This document shows, piece after piece, positions 24,107-34,066 of a stretch of 64,000 bases of DNA. The notes under the pieces are model-generated. The model did not search any database and was not told the DNA's origin. It saw nothing but the letters and a program-made list of their open reading frames with translations. This DNA is from Chrysomallon squamiferum (Eukaryota; Mollusca; Gastropoda; Neomphalida; Peltospiridae): contig CM022667.1 in the NCBI GenBank assembly GCA_012295275.1, forward strand, positions 6,427,685 to 6,491,684, in the 5' to 3' direction. Both the position numbers and the translations under genes were made by a program. Position 1 is the stretch's first letter. The number at the start of each line of letters is the position of its first letter.

Positions 24107-27100
24107 CACTGGTATTACTTCTACCATTACTACTGTTACTAATGGTGCTATTACTACTTTTATTATTAGAATAACTAGTACTCTCACCATCATCGCCACT
24201 ACTGTTACTTTTATTATCATAAATACTGTTACTGCCTCTACCACTACTAGCATCACCAAAACTACTATAGTAACTATTTCTTACTTTGCTACTTCTACTG
24301 ACACTACTTCTTTTACTACTAGCACTATAATTAATCCTACCACTTTTTCTAGTACTACTAATTATACTAACATTCCCTCTACATTATTATTATATCTACT
24401 ACTACCTATTGAGATTACTATACTACTACTACATCTATGAGACTACTTCCATGATTTCTACTGCAACTTGTCACATTAATATTGTTTTAATTATCATCAT
24501 AATTGTTATTATCATTGTTATTGTTATCATCATCATCATTATTATTCTTACTGGCTGTAGTAGTAATAATACTAGTACTATTACTAGAATTCAAATACTT
24601 CTATGGGTATTATGCAGCAAGGTGAATGGTGAAGAAATATTTATCTATTATTTATTTAATTACTTTAAAAAAGAAAAAATATCTAATCACAAGCATGGAA
24701 TACAAATATTCATATCAACACATATATTAAGCATTATATTAATATATAGAATAAACTTATGGTAATGTTTGAAAAGAGTTCTTATTTTGGCATTGAAGAG
24801 TGGAGTAACATCAACTGTCACATAGATGCCTGGTTTAACATCACTTTGCTCCAGCACAGTTAGAATGCATGAACTCTTCTGTAACAAGTGGATTCAGTCT
24901 GAAATCTTGGTGTAAGGAAATATGTTTCTCAGTGCAGTCATCATCACTTGGTTTTCATTTTATTATTATTACAAATATATTTTCTTAGTGTGTGAAATAA
25001 TAATGAAATTTTATATTCCAAATGCAGATAACTTATGTTAAATTGTTTATCTAACTATAAACTCAAAACAATTGCATGGTCATTATTTAAAATCTGGTGG
25101 GAAACTTAAATTCAGTTGAAACAATTTCCAGGAAAAGTATTAAATAACATGCTGGTATTACTGTTTATCAATAATTACAGGTGAGATTACTACAACACTT
25201 GACTGTATGTACAACAAGTACACAGTATGTAAAATAACTGTAATATTAAAATAATAGATATACCTGATATTTAATAATAATTACAGGTGATGCTACTACG
25301 ACACTTGACTGTATGTACAACAAGTACTCAGAATGTAAAATAACTAATATTAAAAATAATAGATATACCTGATATTTAATAATAATTACAGGTGAGACTA
25401 CTACAACACTTGACTGTATGTACAACAAGTACTCAGAATGTAAAATAACTGTAATATTAAAAATAATAGATATACCTGGTATTTAATAATAATTACAGGT
25501 GAGGCTACTACAACACTTGACTGTGTGGGTGGTGGACAACAAGGACACAGTACACAGTTGGTGTGTAAAATAACTGGTTCAGTCACAATAGGAATAAGCT
25601 TCATAGCACCAGGAAGAAGACAAGTTGTGTCGTGTAACTCAGACAACACTAAGTGTATAGGATCATCTGGTTACTCTGCTGTTTTTGACTCACAAACACA
25701 GATAACTCTGACTATTCAGTCTTTCACTGATACAGATGTTGGAACATGGACATGTCAGGATGGAGTAAATGGAAATCCATCAACTTGTGACAAAACTAAA
25801 TTATGTAAGTTTCGCGTTTGGTTTTGTGTTGATATTTGTATTAGCAATAGAGTAGAAAATATTAAATGAAATCTCCTTAATTTTGTTTAATTCATCTGAT
25901 AATGTATGTTAATTTTCTAAAAGTATGGAATGTCATAAATTTCTATACATAGGTGAATGAATCTTGTGGAAAGATAATGACAGTTTTCATTTATACCACA
26001 TCAGAAATACTGTCACCCAGTCTGAAATATCACAGTGCTGTGCTGCTTAGATCTACAATGGGTATGGATGCAAGATATTGTTCTTCTGTTATGTAGCTGA
26101 TGTCACAATTTTCCAGATTGTTTGCTGAGTTATTTTCATCTTTTTAAATCTCATCTGTGATGACAGTTTTACTTTGGGTAACACCTTTCCTCAGACCTTC
26201 CACCATTAACACAAATACACACATTTATTCTTGATTTTTGCTTTTGCAAAAGACTTTATTTGAATCAACATTGTAAGCATTAATTGCTTTAAGCCTTTAA
26301 CACAAGTAATTGTTAAAAAGAAAAAAAAATACTTGATGTTCAAAATCCATCTAACACAGAAAACACAAATTTCCCTACTATTTTTATACTTTCGATATTA
26401 ATCATTACATTTTTATCTATATTTAAAATCTCAGTAGCAACTAGCATTAGATTCAGTATTTTATTATTGTTTTTTTTTTACCTTTTTATTATTACTTTTT
26501 GTTTCACTATATTCAACTTAATATCTGTTGAACATTTACATATTTCAGATATTACTAAAGAAATACAATCTGTCTTGTTTTTTTATCTGTTTCATGTTTA
26601 GAGTGTTAAAATGGTAATAATTGATCTTTTACTTCTGAATTTAGCTGCACATTTATAAGTATATTGTGCTTTCACTCATTTCAGATTCTGAAGTACAAAT
26701 TATACAATAAAAACAATATTTTAACATATTTTTTTATGCAGTTTCCTCATTATGATATTTCACATTCAGATGGTCCAGACAGTGTCAGACTGAGTCCATC
26801 GTCACCTGGTACAGTTGCAGAAGGTCACACACTGACAGTTACCTGTACTTCTCTCTGTAATCCTGCATGTTCCTATTCCTGGTCACTCAACAATCAGATA
26901 CTTTCTACAACTTCTCAGTTAACTCTGACAAACATCAGTAGACAACAGACAGGTGAAATATATAAATGTACAGCAAACAACCCAACTACATCAGTGAAAA
27001 CCTCTGAACAGTTTGAACTGTATGTTTACTGTAAGTATAGTTTAATAATGCTTCTTTGTAGAACATTATCTGGTTTCAAACAAACATTTAACCAAATCTC

Positions 27101-27805
27101 AGAAATATGATTTCAATCCTACAAATTTAGAAGAAATGTTTATCAGAATTGTGAAATGCATGGATCTCCACATAAGAATACTTTATTTGTACTGTAGATG
27201 GACCAGACAGTGTAAAAGTAAACGTGAGTTCTGCACTGACAGTACAGGAAGGTGATGATGTGGCTGTGTTGTGTGAAGCAGATTGTCGTACATCTTGTTC
27301 TTTCACGTGGAAGTTTAAAACTCACACAAAGTCTACAAGTGCTGCATTGACTTTAAATGATGTAGACAAGTCACAGGCTGGTGTCTACACGTGTACAGCT
27401 GTCAACACAAACTCAAACAAATCAAATTACACAACAGTTACACTGGACATTCTTTGTGAGTTTAGTTTTATGGATAAATAATTTAATTTCATTCATTAAT
27501 AATACTGTTTTTATTAGGATGAAAAAAGGTTAACTGTACCATTATAATCTCGTTTATATAAAAGAAATTTTAAGACAAATTCTGTTAAAATCTATGACAG
27601 TTATGTATTCAGTTAAATTTGATTGATTTTATCTTTGCAAATATTGCATTAGAAGTTAGATTTTCTACCAACCCATGAAGGAGATTTAAAATTAATTGTT
27701 TAATTATTTCTTAGTCATTAGAAATTTACCTAACAGCTAAATGACTAATTCCAGTGACAATTGTTTTATTTTTTAAAAACAAATCATTATTTATTTATCT
27801 ATTTA

Positions 27806-27854
<49 letters not shown>

Positions 27855-30800
27855 TTAATGAATACAAAGGGTTGTTTCTTTAAGTTTTATTTTCAAATTT
27901 ATTTTAGTCCATATCTCTGCAATATATGTTTCTATGAATTTAACATGTATTACAGATCAGACTTCAATAACCTCTTTGACACTGAACTCAAAGTCTGCAA
28001 AGATAAGAGTTGATGAACTGACAAAATTGACTCTGAGATGTGAAGTTGACAGTAATCCAGCATCTCACATCAAACTGTTAAACAACTCACACATTCTACG
28101 TGAAGTGAAAAACTCCAAGTCAGTGGAGTACAGCTGGAATGAAGCTGGATGTCTGGATACAGGATTTTACACTTGTGAAGCAGGAAACAACATCAAGTCT
28201 GATGTCACTCAAAGAGTGCAGCTTGTTGTTACATGTATGTAATGTTGTAACTTTATTTGTACTATTCTGAAAGATTTCACTAAAAATATGGGTCACTCTA
28301 TGTCAGATCAACTTTTACTTTGAAATTCAAAATTATTTCTTGCAACCAATCAATAGTTTTGGAAGTATCATATACAAGTGTATGGCTATTTTCTTTAATA
28401 ATGGATGATGGCACAAATCTTTAAACCCTTGTTTCTCAGCACCCTAAGGAAAGCAAACTGAACAACTATCCTGAATTTATTTTTATATATACATACATTA
28501 ACATTTGGTGAACTCAGATTTAATACATGACCTGGTGTGCATTACAGCCTTGAAATAAAAACTAATTTACAATTTTAGGGAAATATGTGGATAGAGATGT
28601 AAAACAAAAATTTACAGTGTTTTGTTTTTGTGATTCAACATTTACTATTTTAATTTTTTTATTATTCACAATGAAAATAAAAAGAAAGAAAGAAAAAAGA
28701 AATAAGTAAATAAATACCATCCACATCTTATCTTTAATTAATTTAGCTCTTGTGTAACTAATGAAACAAAAATATTTTATATCAAAGTACTTTTTGTTTG
28801 AGATCTTTTTATTGTTATTCAAAAATAAATAAATAAATAAATAAATAAAAAACAGGAGAAAATTTCATTTTCTGACTGGGAGTGTAGTAGTTATCTATGT
28901 ATGTATTATTTTAATTTAAACAAACCTCTTCTTTCATTAATAATAATAATAATAATAATAAAGTTAGGATACATCAGTTGGACACATATATTCAGTCTGT
29001 ATATAAAAATAGTTCTTTGAATACACTTCTTATTGATATTAGTAATCACTAGTTTGACTTTTTCAGGTTCACCAAGGCTGGATCATCGAGTTGTATTTCA
29101 GAACAAATTTGCTTCTGTAGAAGGTGGAAATGTAACTCTGCACATTGCTGTGATTGCCAATCCAGTTCCAACATTTACCTGGTATAAACTCACAGATGTA
29201 AACAATAAAAGTCTTGGATCTATACAACCTGTACTCACTACAAATGTGTCTGCTGTAGGTGAATATAAACTGACAAATGTGAAACAAGAAGATTTTGGAA
29301 TCTATCAGGTTGTTGTGTCAAATGGAGAAAAAAGAACAGATCTTGTTGTAAAACTAAATTTTACTGCAGAAGGTAAAAATCATCAAACTGATGCACTGAA
29401 ATATTATTATTATTATATTTTTGAAATTAATTCCTACTTATCAAACTTAACATCAATAGAAAGAGACTGACAGAGGAATACTATTTATTTATTTTATATG
29501 TATATTTTTCTTTTAACAAATTTGTTTTCAAAAATTTTACTAATGAAGGGGAATTATTGACTAAGGGTAAATTTATCTTGCATAAAGCTGATAAAATAGT
29601 AACTGTAGTAGTAATAATAAAAAATAAAATTATAATTTTAACTCTTTTATTATTATTATTTTAAAACAAAAAACTGATTCATATTGATCAAGCTCAATAT
29701 TAATAGATGGAGGAATGATATTTATTTATTTTATATGTATTATTTTGTTTATATGTACTAAATATATATTTTTTATTATGTAGTTTTCAGAAGTACCTAC
29801 TAAACAGATGCATGTTTTCATGGATTAACAGATTCTTACAAAAATACTTTTCAGCTTCAAGCTTAATTTTACTCTTTGCTGTTACAACTTTTAATGTTTA
29901 TCTATCTGCCTTCAGTGAAAAAAATCTAAATTAAACCTTTTTTAATTTAATTTAATTATAAAATAATTGTTTTTTTTTAATTATCTTATTTTATTATCCT
30001 TTTTTGTTTGTTTCTGCTGTCAGCTAGTCAGTAACTTTCAGCTGCCTGCTGAAAATATTTATCAATTGCTTAACATTTGCATCTCTTTTTCAAACCCTTG
30101 ATAACATTTCCTCATCAGTTTTTCCACAAGATGGGACATTTTTAGAAAAGATTTATCAAAGCAAAATTATAAATGTATTTAACATATTTATAAGCAGATC
30201 ACTGCTGACACTATTTAACAATTGTGTTACGTTCTAAACTCAAAGGTCCTCCAACTGTTCCCTCTGACGTGAGAACTTGGATCACAGGTCCACATTCAGT
30301 GTCAGTGTCTTGGATAGAAGAATTTAATGGAGGATCACAACAAACATTTCTTGTACAGTATCGAGCAGACACAACATCTGAGTGGACAAATCTCACTGAA
30401 CAGTTTGGTGAAAAAGGACTTCACACAAATCACACAGCAGAGATTTCTAGTTTACAACCAAACACCAGATATCTGATTTGAATTTTGGCTTTTAATAAAT
30501 TTGGTTTCAAGAATTTTACTAAGGAAGAGGAAATCTTGACAGAAGGTAGATTACGATCATTGCTCTTTATTTTACAGGCATAAAATTTTAAAATAGTTGT
30601 AGTATTAATAAAAAATAAAAATAAAATTTTAACTGTAAATGCACACACATATGCAAAGACAGAATGTACATTTGTTGCATGTCTGCAGTTGCATCTTGAC
30701 AATGTAGCTATTCTTATGAAAATGCTATTATCAGCTTTCAGCAGTTTTTACTGTAATTAATTCAAGCTTTTGTTTAACTAATTTATTAAACATTCAGAGA

Positions 30801-31488
30801 AACATTTCATTAAGAAAATTTACATTTTTATTATTTGTAAATTTGTTAGCAGCAAAAGATCCTGAAAGTTCTAACATTGTGGCAGTTGCAGCTGGTGTTG
30901 CCACTGGTGGTGTTGTTATTGTTGCTGTGGTTGTTGTTCTACTTGTGTTGTTCATAAGACGAAGAAAGCAGAACACAACTTCATCTGATAAAGCTGTTAT
31001 AGATAAATTAATTTTAATGTTACAGTATTCACTTTTACTTATTAATCTTATTTCTCATCTGTAATGCTTTCGTTTAAATAGGAAAATTGGTGTGGAGACA
31101 TTTATATTAATTTTGCCAGAAAGGCATAGAACTTTTTGAATGACAGATAAGATTTCTCCAAGAGTAATTGAATTTTATTCAGTTCTATATTTACTTCTAT
31201 TTTTTTTAATTATAACATTTTATGTTGTGTACCAAGTTCTGTAAAAATTGCACTTGATAAATATTTATTCCAAGCAATTTCTATTAGAATGAAAATTTTT
31301 GTTATTTTTATGTTATTTTTTTTTATATAGCTAATCATTCAAACCAGAATGACTCAAATGTGTTGTATACAGTAGTAAACAAAATTAAAAAAGCTGGAAC
31401 CAGCAGTTCACGAAATGAGCAAACTAATGAAAGTACAGGTAATTCTAACTTAATTACAAGTGTTAATTGTTTAATGTTTTGAATTTAC

Positions 31489-31519
<31 letters not shown>

Positions 31520-31983
31520 TTGTTACCTTTTTTAAAACATTTATTTATTAATTTTTTTTTTTTACTGACTACTTATTGAAAGAGAAAAGTAACAATTGGT
31601 TGCTTGTTATTTTCGATAAAAGGAAATTCAAGTGTATGAATGTTTGAAATAACTGAAATGTGCTGATTTGTGTTTGAATTTCAGTTGGAAGTGAAGCTGG
31701 TGCTGAGTATGCCCTGGTGAACAAAGACAAGAAACATAAAACTGATAACAAATGTATGGAAACAATTGCAAATTTATATCTTTGTTAATCAAATTTTTGG
31801 CCACAAAATGATATATCATTTAGGAATGTGAGCATATTTAATGTCACAAAGTTTCTAATAAGCTTTATATTTATTTGTTTACTCTATTTATTAGTTACTG
31901 CTAACTGAATATTATAATTTTGTTTTTATTATTATTATTTTTTTTAAAATTATTTATTTATTTGTTTATTATTAATATTGTTA

Positions 31984-32018
<35 letters not shown>

Positions 32019-32429
32019 TTTTTTCTTTGTAATGTTTAGGATGTTTGCTAAGAATATCTACACGTATATAATCTTGTCACCATACAGCATATCAGAGTAT
32101 TAGAATTTATTCACAGGAATGGAATGTTAAAATGCTGTTATAGATAGATATTTGTTTTTTCACTTGTTCAGTTTAAGTGATAACGTTAGAATAATTAGAT
32201 TTTATGCACACAAATTACATACTAACTAAAAATTTATAAAAAAACAAAACAAATATCAGTGTTTTATTTTATGTTGCGACAGTAAAGCAATAGAAACATC
32301 TTAATTCTTTGTTTAATGATAACTTCATAGCAGTTTGGTATTTTAATAGCTGATCTAATTATATCCATTATTTTATAAACTATTGTGGAATAATTGAAAT
32401 AATGTTATAAATTGATATATGTATATGTG

Positions 32430-32512
<83 letters not shown>

Positions 32513-33534
32513 TTGAAACAGGTGTATCATGTTCTAGTGAATCTAGTGAATTAATCAAATGTTCTACATTGACATACATTAATTTAAAATTAGTTCATCA
32601 ACAGTTTACTTTATTAAATTGTGCATTGATTGCATTTTTATTGTATTCACTAAACAGTTGCTTGTTAAATATTCATTCATGTACAAATATTAATGTTTTA
32701 AATCACATATATGTACATGTTTATTTACAGCTGGTCCTTCTTCCTCGGGTGATCTCTATGCAGTTGTGGACAAAACAAAGAAACCTGCAGCAGTTAAAAA
32801 ACAAAAAGTGAAACCTAAAGAGAGGAAAAAGACAAATGGTATAATTTAAATACATATGATGAAAACACATCTAAGATTTCTCAAACGTAATATGATACTA
32901 AAAAAGTACCATTTACATATAATTAATAATAGTTTTTCCTAATAATTTTGTGTTGGTTTTCTTTCCTTTAGAGTTTGTATTGTTGTATTGATTACTTTCT
33001 CAAATTGTATTCCAGTAATGTGATATTTTGCAATAAAACTAGAAAAATGATGATAAATTGAAAAAAAGAAAAAAAGAAGAAATGAAATAACTACTACTTG
33101 TTTTTTATTTATTATTTTTTTTTTTCATAACACATAGATGAAAAGCACATCTATGGAAATGACAATATGGCCTTTGTTGAGGACAAGAAACCAAAGAAAC
33201 CACGAAAAGGAAAAACTGAGGTATGAAAAATATATTTCCTTTATTCTTAATTTAATTTACTTTGATATACAGTTATACTAGCATCTCCACCAAATTGTAT
33301 TTAAACAAAATTTAAAAGTAAAATGAAATAAAATGATTTTCATTGTTTTTACAGCCAGCAACGACTAAAAAAAGAAATGAATGTCAGCTGATTTAGACTT
33401 ACGTTGAGTTTAGGAAGGAGAAAATGTCACAGCCCATCTACAAAAAAGAAGAACTGACAGTGTACATTCAGATTGACTTCTCAAAGAAAGCACCACCCTT
33501 GTGTGATGATGATAATCAACAGAACACAAAATAA
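21110..33534 (+). CDS. Gene A: Ig/FN3 transmembrane receptor with inhibitory-type tail (interrupted by stops)
   Basis: Thirteen exons are deduced from splice borders, phase and paralogy with gene B: 21110-21176 leader, 25499-25804 V-like Ig, 26770-27030 Ig2, 27198-27455 Ig3, 27956-28234 Ig4, 29067-29372 Ig5, 30246-30545 FN3, 30853-~30995 TM, then tail exons 31331-31438, 31685-31753, 32731-32838, 33138-33220 and 33355-33534. Ectodomain exons are all phase 1-1. The tail holds tyrosines in VLYTVV, EYALV, LYAVV, IYGND and, beyond an in-frame TAG, TYVEF and TVYIQI. This suits a type I cell-surface receptor that recruits SH2 phosphatases or adaptors. Two lesions are visible: TGA in FN3 (30479-30481) and TAG in the last exon (33394-33396). 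As it stands, translation would stop after about 570 residues, giving a secreted ectodomain. It could be a young pseudogene, or this could be sequence error. A polyadenylation signal AATAAA lies at 33530-33535. Confidence 0.8.
22935..23083 (+). pseudogene. Possible relic V-like exon in gene A intron 1
   Basis: A pyrimidine-rich acceptor (TTCCATTTCTGCAG) precedes a phase-1 open stretch encoding RTYQGRWKYNNG and RELKCVITHQGSS, then TGA. RELKCVITHQGSS loosely recalls the B strand of the V-like exon (TQLVCKITGS). It could be a decayed or terminating alternative exon, or chance. Confidence 0.25.
23405..24035 (+). mobile_element. Partial copy of the 8888-11440 mobile element
   Basis: Matches the reverse complement of 10670-11440 over about 620 bp. 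Shared blocks include AGGAACTACTGGGCCAATC, TGACCTTGAGATGACCTTT, CCACATGTTAACTAAAA and ATGATTGATACAATGCATTA. It lacks the coding part and the internal inverted segment. It sits in intron 1 of gene A. Confidence 0.85.
24060..24570. repeat. Long imperfect ACT/ACC/ATT trinucleotide tract
   Basis: About 500 bp dominated by ACT, ACC, ATT and ATC triplets with drifted units. It begins right after the partial mobile-element copy, as expected if the tract grew from the element's end. Confidence 0.85.
25181..25498 (+). repeat. Tandem duplication of the V-like exon acceptor (three decoys)
   Basis: Three units of 105-107 bp precede the real exon, with exon-like starts at 25181, 25287 and 25392; the true exon starts at 25499. 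Each unit carries TAATAATTACAG|GTGA and the first codons of the V-like exon (TTTLDC), then a shortened middle (MYNKYSEC), TGTAAAATAACT and a potential GTAATA donor. The acceptors look intact, so alternative use is possible. The same arrangement occurs before gene B and before the orphan leader at 37772. Confidence 0.85.
25499..25804 (+). CDS. Gene A exon 2: V-like Ig domain
   Basis: 306 nt, phase 1-1, acceptor ATTACAG and donor GTAAGT. It encodes LDCVGGGQQGHSTQLVCKI, then SCNSDNTKC, ITLTIQSF and GTWTCQDG. Six or more cysteines are present, and WTC takes the place of the YxC of canonical Ig domains. The closest relative is the gene B exon at 46125-46454. Confidence 0.85.
26770..27030 (+). CDS. 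Gene A exon 3: Ig domain 2
   Basis: 261 nt, phase 1-1 (CATTCAG| to |GTAAGT). It encodes an Ig domain with LTVTC, the triplet-cysteine motif CTSLCNPACSYSW and IYKCTA. Same length as gene B 45021-45281, with near-identical protein. Confidence 0.88.
27198..27455 (+). CDS. Gene A exon 4: Ig domain 3
   Basis: 258 nt, phase 1-1 (ACTGTAG| to |GTGAGT). It contains VAVLCEADCRTSCSFTW and AGVYTCTAVN, a canonical F strand. The paralogue is gene B 44307-44564. Confidence 0.88.
27807..27854. repeat. (AAT)n microsatellite
   Basis: About 16 AAT units within gene A intron 4. Confidence 0.95.
27956..28234 (+). CDS. Gene A exon 5: Ig domain 4
   Basis: 279 nt, phase 1-1 (ATTACAG| to |GTATGT). It encodes LTLRCEVDSNPASHIKLLNN, then EYSWNEAGCLDTGFYTCEAG, an I-set/C2-like Ig domain with one extra cysteine. 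Genes B and C carry nearly identical exons of the same length. Confidence 0.9.
28290..28560. repeat. Possible diverged relative of the mobile-element end
   Basis: Begins GGGTCACTCTATGTCAGATCA, similar to the GGGTCATTCCATGTCAAATC end of the 8888-11440 element, with a later TTTCTCAGCACCCT block. Suggestive only; it lies in gene A intron 5. Confidence 0.3.
29067..29372 (+). CDS. Gene A exon 6: Ig domain 5 lacking the disulphide cysteines
   Basis: 306 nt, phase 1-1 (TTTCAG| to |GTAAAA). The domain keeps the Ig pattern (GGNVTLHIAVIANPVPTFTW, LTNVKQEDFGIYQVVVSNG), but the B- and F-strand cysteines are replaced (TLHI and YQV). Genes B and C share this substitution, so it is a family trait and not damage. 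Confidence 0.85.
29512..29650 (+). pseudogene. Relic of a second FN3 exon 3' end
   Basis: AACAAATTTGTTTTCAAAAATTTTACTAATGAAG and the following about 100 bp match the 3' end of the FN3 exon and its intron (30495-30625: AATAAATTTGGTTTCAAGAATTTTACTAAGGAAG...). This implies a local duplication of about 0.98 kb with loss of most of the extra exon. Confidence 0.6.
30246..30545 (+). CDS. Gene A exon 7: FN3 domain with internal stop
   Basis: 300 nt, phase 1-1 (CTCAAAG| to |GTAGAT). FN3 hallmarks are PPTVPSDV, VSVSW, FLVQYRADTTSEWTNL and SSLQPNTRYLI. The Arg codon CGA of gene B is TGA here (30479-30481), just before the G strand. The frame reopens afterwards (ILAFNKFGFKNFTKEEEILT) to a proper donor. 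The first about 233 nt differ from gene B at only about seven sites by eye, while the last about 65 nt are strongly diverged. Confidence 0.88.
30853..30995 (+). CDS. Gene A exon 8: transmembrane segment
   Basis: Acceptor GTTAGCAG; phase 1 entry. Encodes AKDPESSN, the helix IVAVAAGVATGGVVIVAVVV (continuing VLLVLFI) and the stop-transfer RRRKQ. The 3' border is unclear: the best GT (at 30996, GTTATA) leaves phase 0, which would fit the alternative acceptor at 31347, whereas the phase-1 position has no GT. Confidence 0.75.
31331..31438 (+). CDS. Gene A exon 9: tail exon with VLYTVV
   Basis: Acceptor TTATATAG at 31330, or an internal CCAG leading to 31348; donor GTAATT. It encodes NDSNVLYTVVNKIKKAGTSS. 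VLYTVV fits the ITIM consensus (V-x-Y-x-x-V). Confidence 0.7.
31685..31753 (+). CDS. Gene A exon 10: tail exon with EYALV
   Basis: 69 nt, phase 1-1 (TTTCAG| to |GTATGG). It encodes SEAGAEYALVNKDKKHK, with the same Y-x-x-V-(D/N)-K-x-K-K spacing as exons 9 and 11, suggesting the tail exons arose by duplication. Confidence 0.75.
32436..32510. repeat. (GA)n microsatellite
   Basis: About 37 GA units in gene A intron 10. Confidence 0.95.
32731..32838 (+). CDS. Gene A exon 11: tail exon with LYAVV
   Basis: 108 nt, phase 1-1 (TTTACAG| to |GTATAA). It encodes SSGDLYAVVDKTKKPAAVKK, then a lysine-rich stretch. The tyrosine is in a Y-x-x-V context with Asp at -2. Confidence 0.75.
33138..33220 (+). CDS. 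Gene A exon 12: tail exon with IYGND
   Basis: 83 nt, phase 1 to 0 (CACATAG| to |GTATGA). It encodes DEKHIYGNDNMAFVEDKKPK. Y-x-N is the core of Grb2-type SH2 sites. Confidence 0.75.
33355..33534 (+). CDS. Gene A last exon, interrupted by TAG
   Basis: Acceptor TTTTACAG, phase 0. It reads PATTKKRNECQLI and then TAG at 33394-33396. The same frame continues open for 45 more codons (TYVEFRKEK...PIYKKEELTVYIQIDF...KKAPP) to TAA at 33532-33534. The continuation looks like genuine tail sequence, with TVYIQI matching the ITSM form T-x-Y-x-x-I, so the TAG is probably a recent mutation. Confidence 0.65.
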
Positions 33535-33535
33535 A
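33530..33535 (+). terminator. Gene A polyadenylation signal AATAAA
   Basis: AATAAA overlaps the TAA at 33532-33534 of the interrupted last frame. Confidence 0.5.
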
Positions 33536-34020
33536 ACATGCTGATTATGTAAAATATGCATTCATAAAAATTACAAAAGTATTTTAAAAATATCTAAATA
33601 ATGTTATTCCTTTTAGACAAAAGTTGAAAACTGTATATATTTAAGAAATATAAAGTAAAAGACATAGACAAAAAATAAAATTATGCATTCTGTACTGATG
33701 TGAATATCACAAAGGATGAAAATAAGAAATTTCTGAAAAAATGCTGCTGAGAATTATTAATTCAATTACAGAGATTTAACAATTAAAACTAGAAATATCT
33801 ACATGTATCCATCCTGATAGTATTATGAAAAAGTAACAGTAAAAAAAATTATAAAACTTGTGTAAAACAAAAATTAAGAACTGACAGATAACTACTGAAA
33901 AGGGTTCACAATGGACAAATAATTTCAAATTTGGAAAAATCTATTTATACAAGATTATAAGGAGGTAGCTATCGTGAGTCAGAATAAAAGTAAAATAATT
34001 TTCACAGTTGATAGGCAATC
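33536..34020. other. Spacer without recognised gene
   Basis: AT-rich sequence between the end of gene A and the segmental copy. No exon seen. Confidence 0.5.
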
Positions 34021-34066
34021 AAGATTGAGCTTCAAGAAGATTTTTTAACAGTTTCTGTAAATTTAC

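Noticed and set aside
24059-24259. Valine-rich minus-strand frame
   Set aside because: Translation of the trinucleotide tract.
25174-25530. CRISPR-like direct repeats
   Set aside because: Spacing of about 107 bp reflects duplicated exon-intron borders in a eukaryotic gene; no spacer structure.
28562-28822. 86-codon minus-strand frame rich in Phe/Lys/Asn
   Set aside because: AT-rich intron of gene A, composition-driven.
32373-32811. Arg-Glu / Ser-Leu repeat frames
   Set aside because: (GA)n artefact; only the tail exon at 32731-32838 is supported, in another frame.
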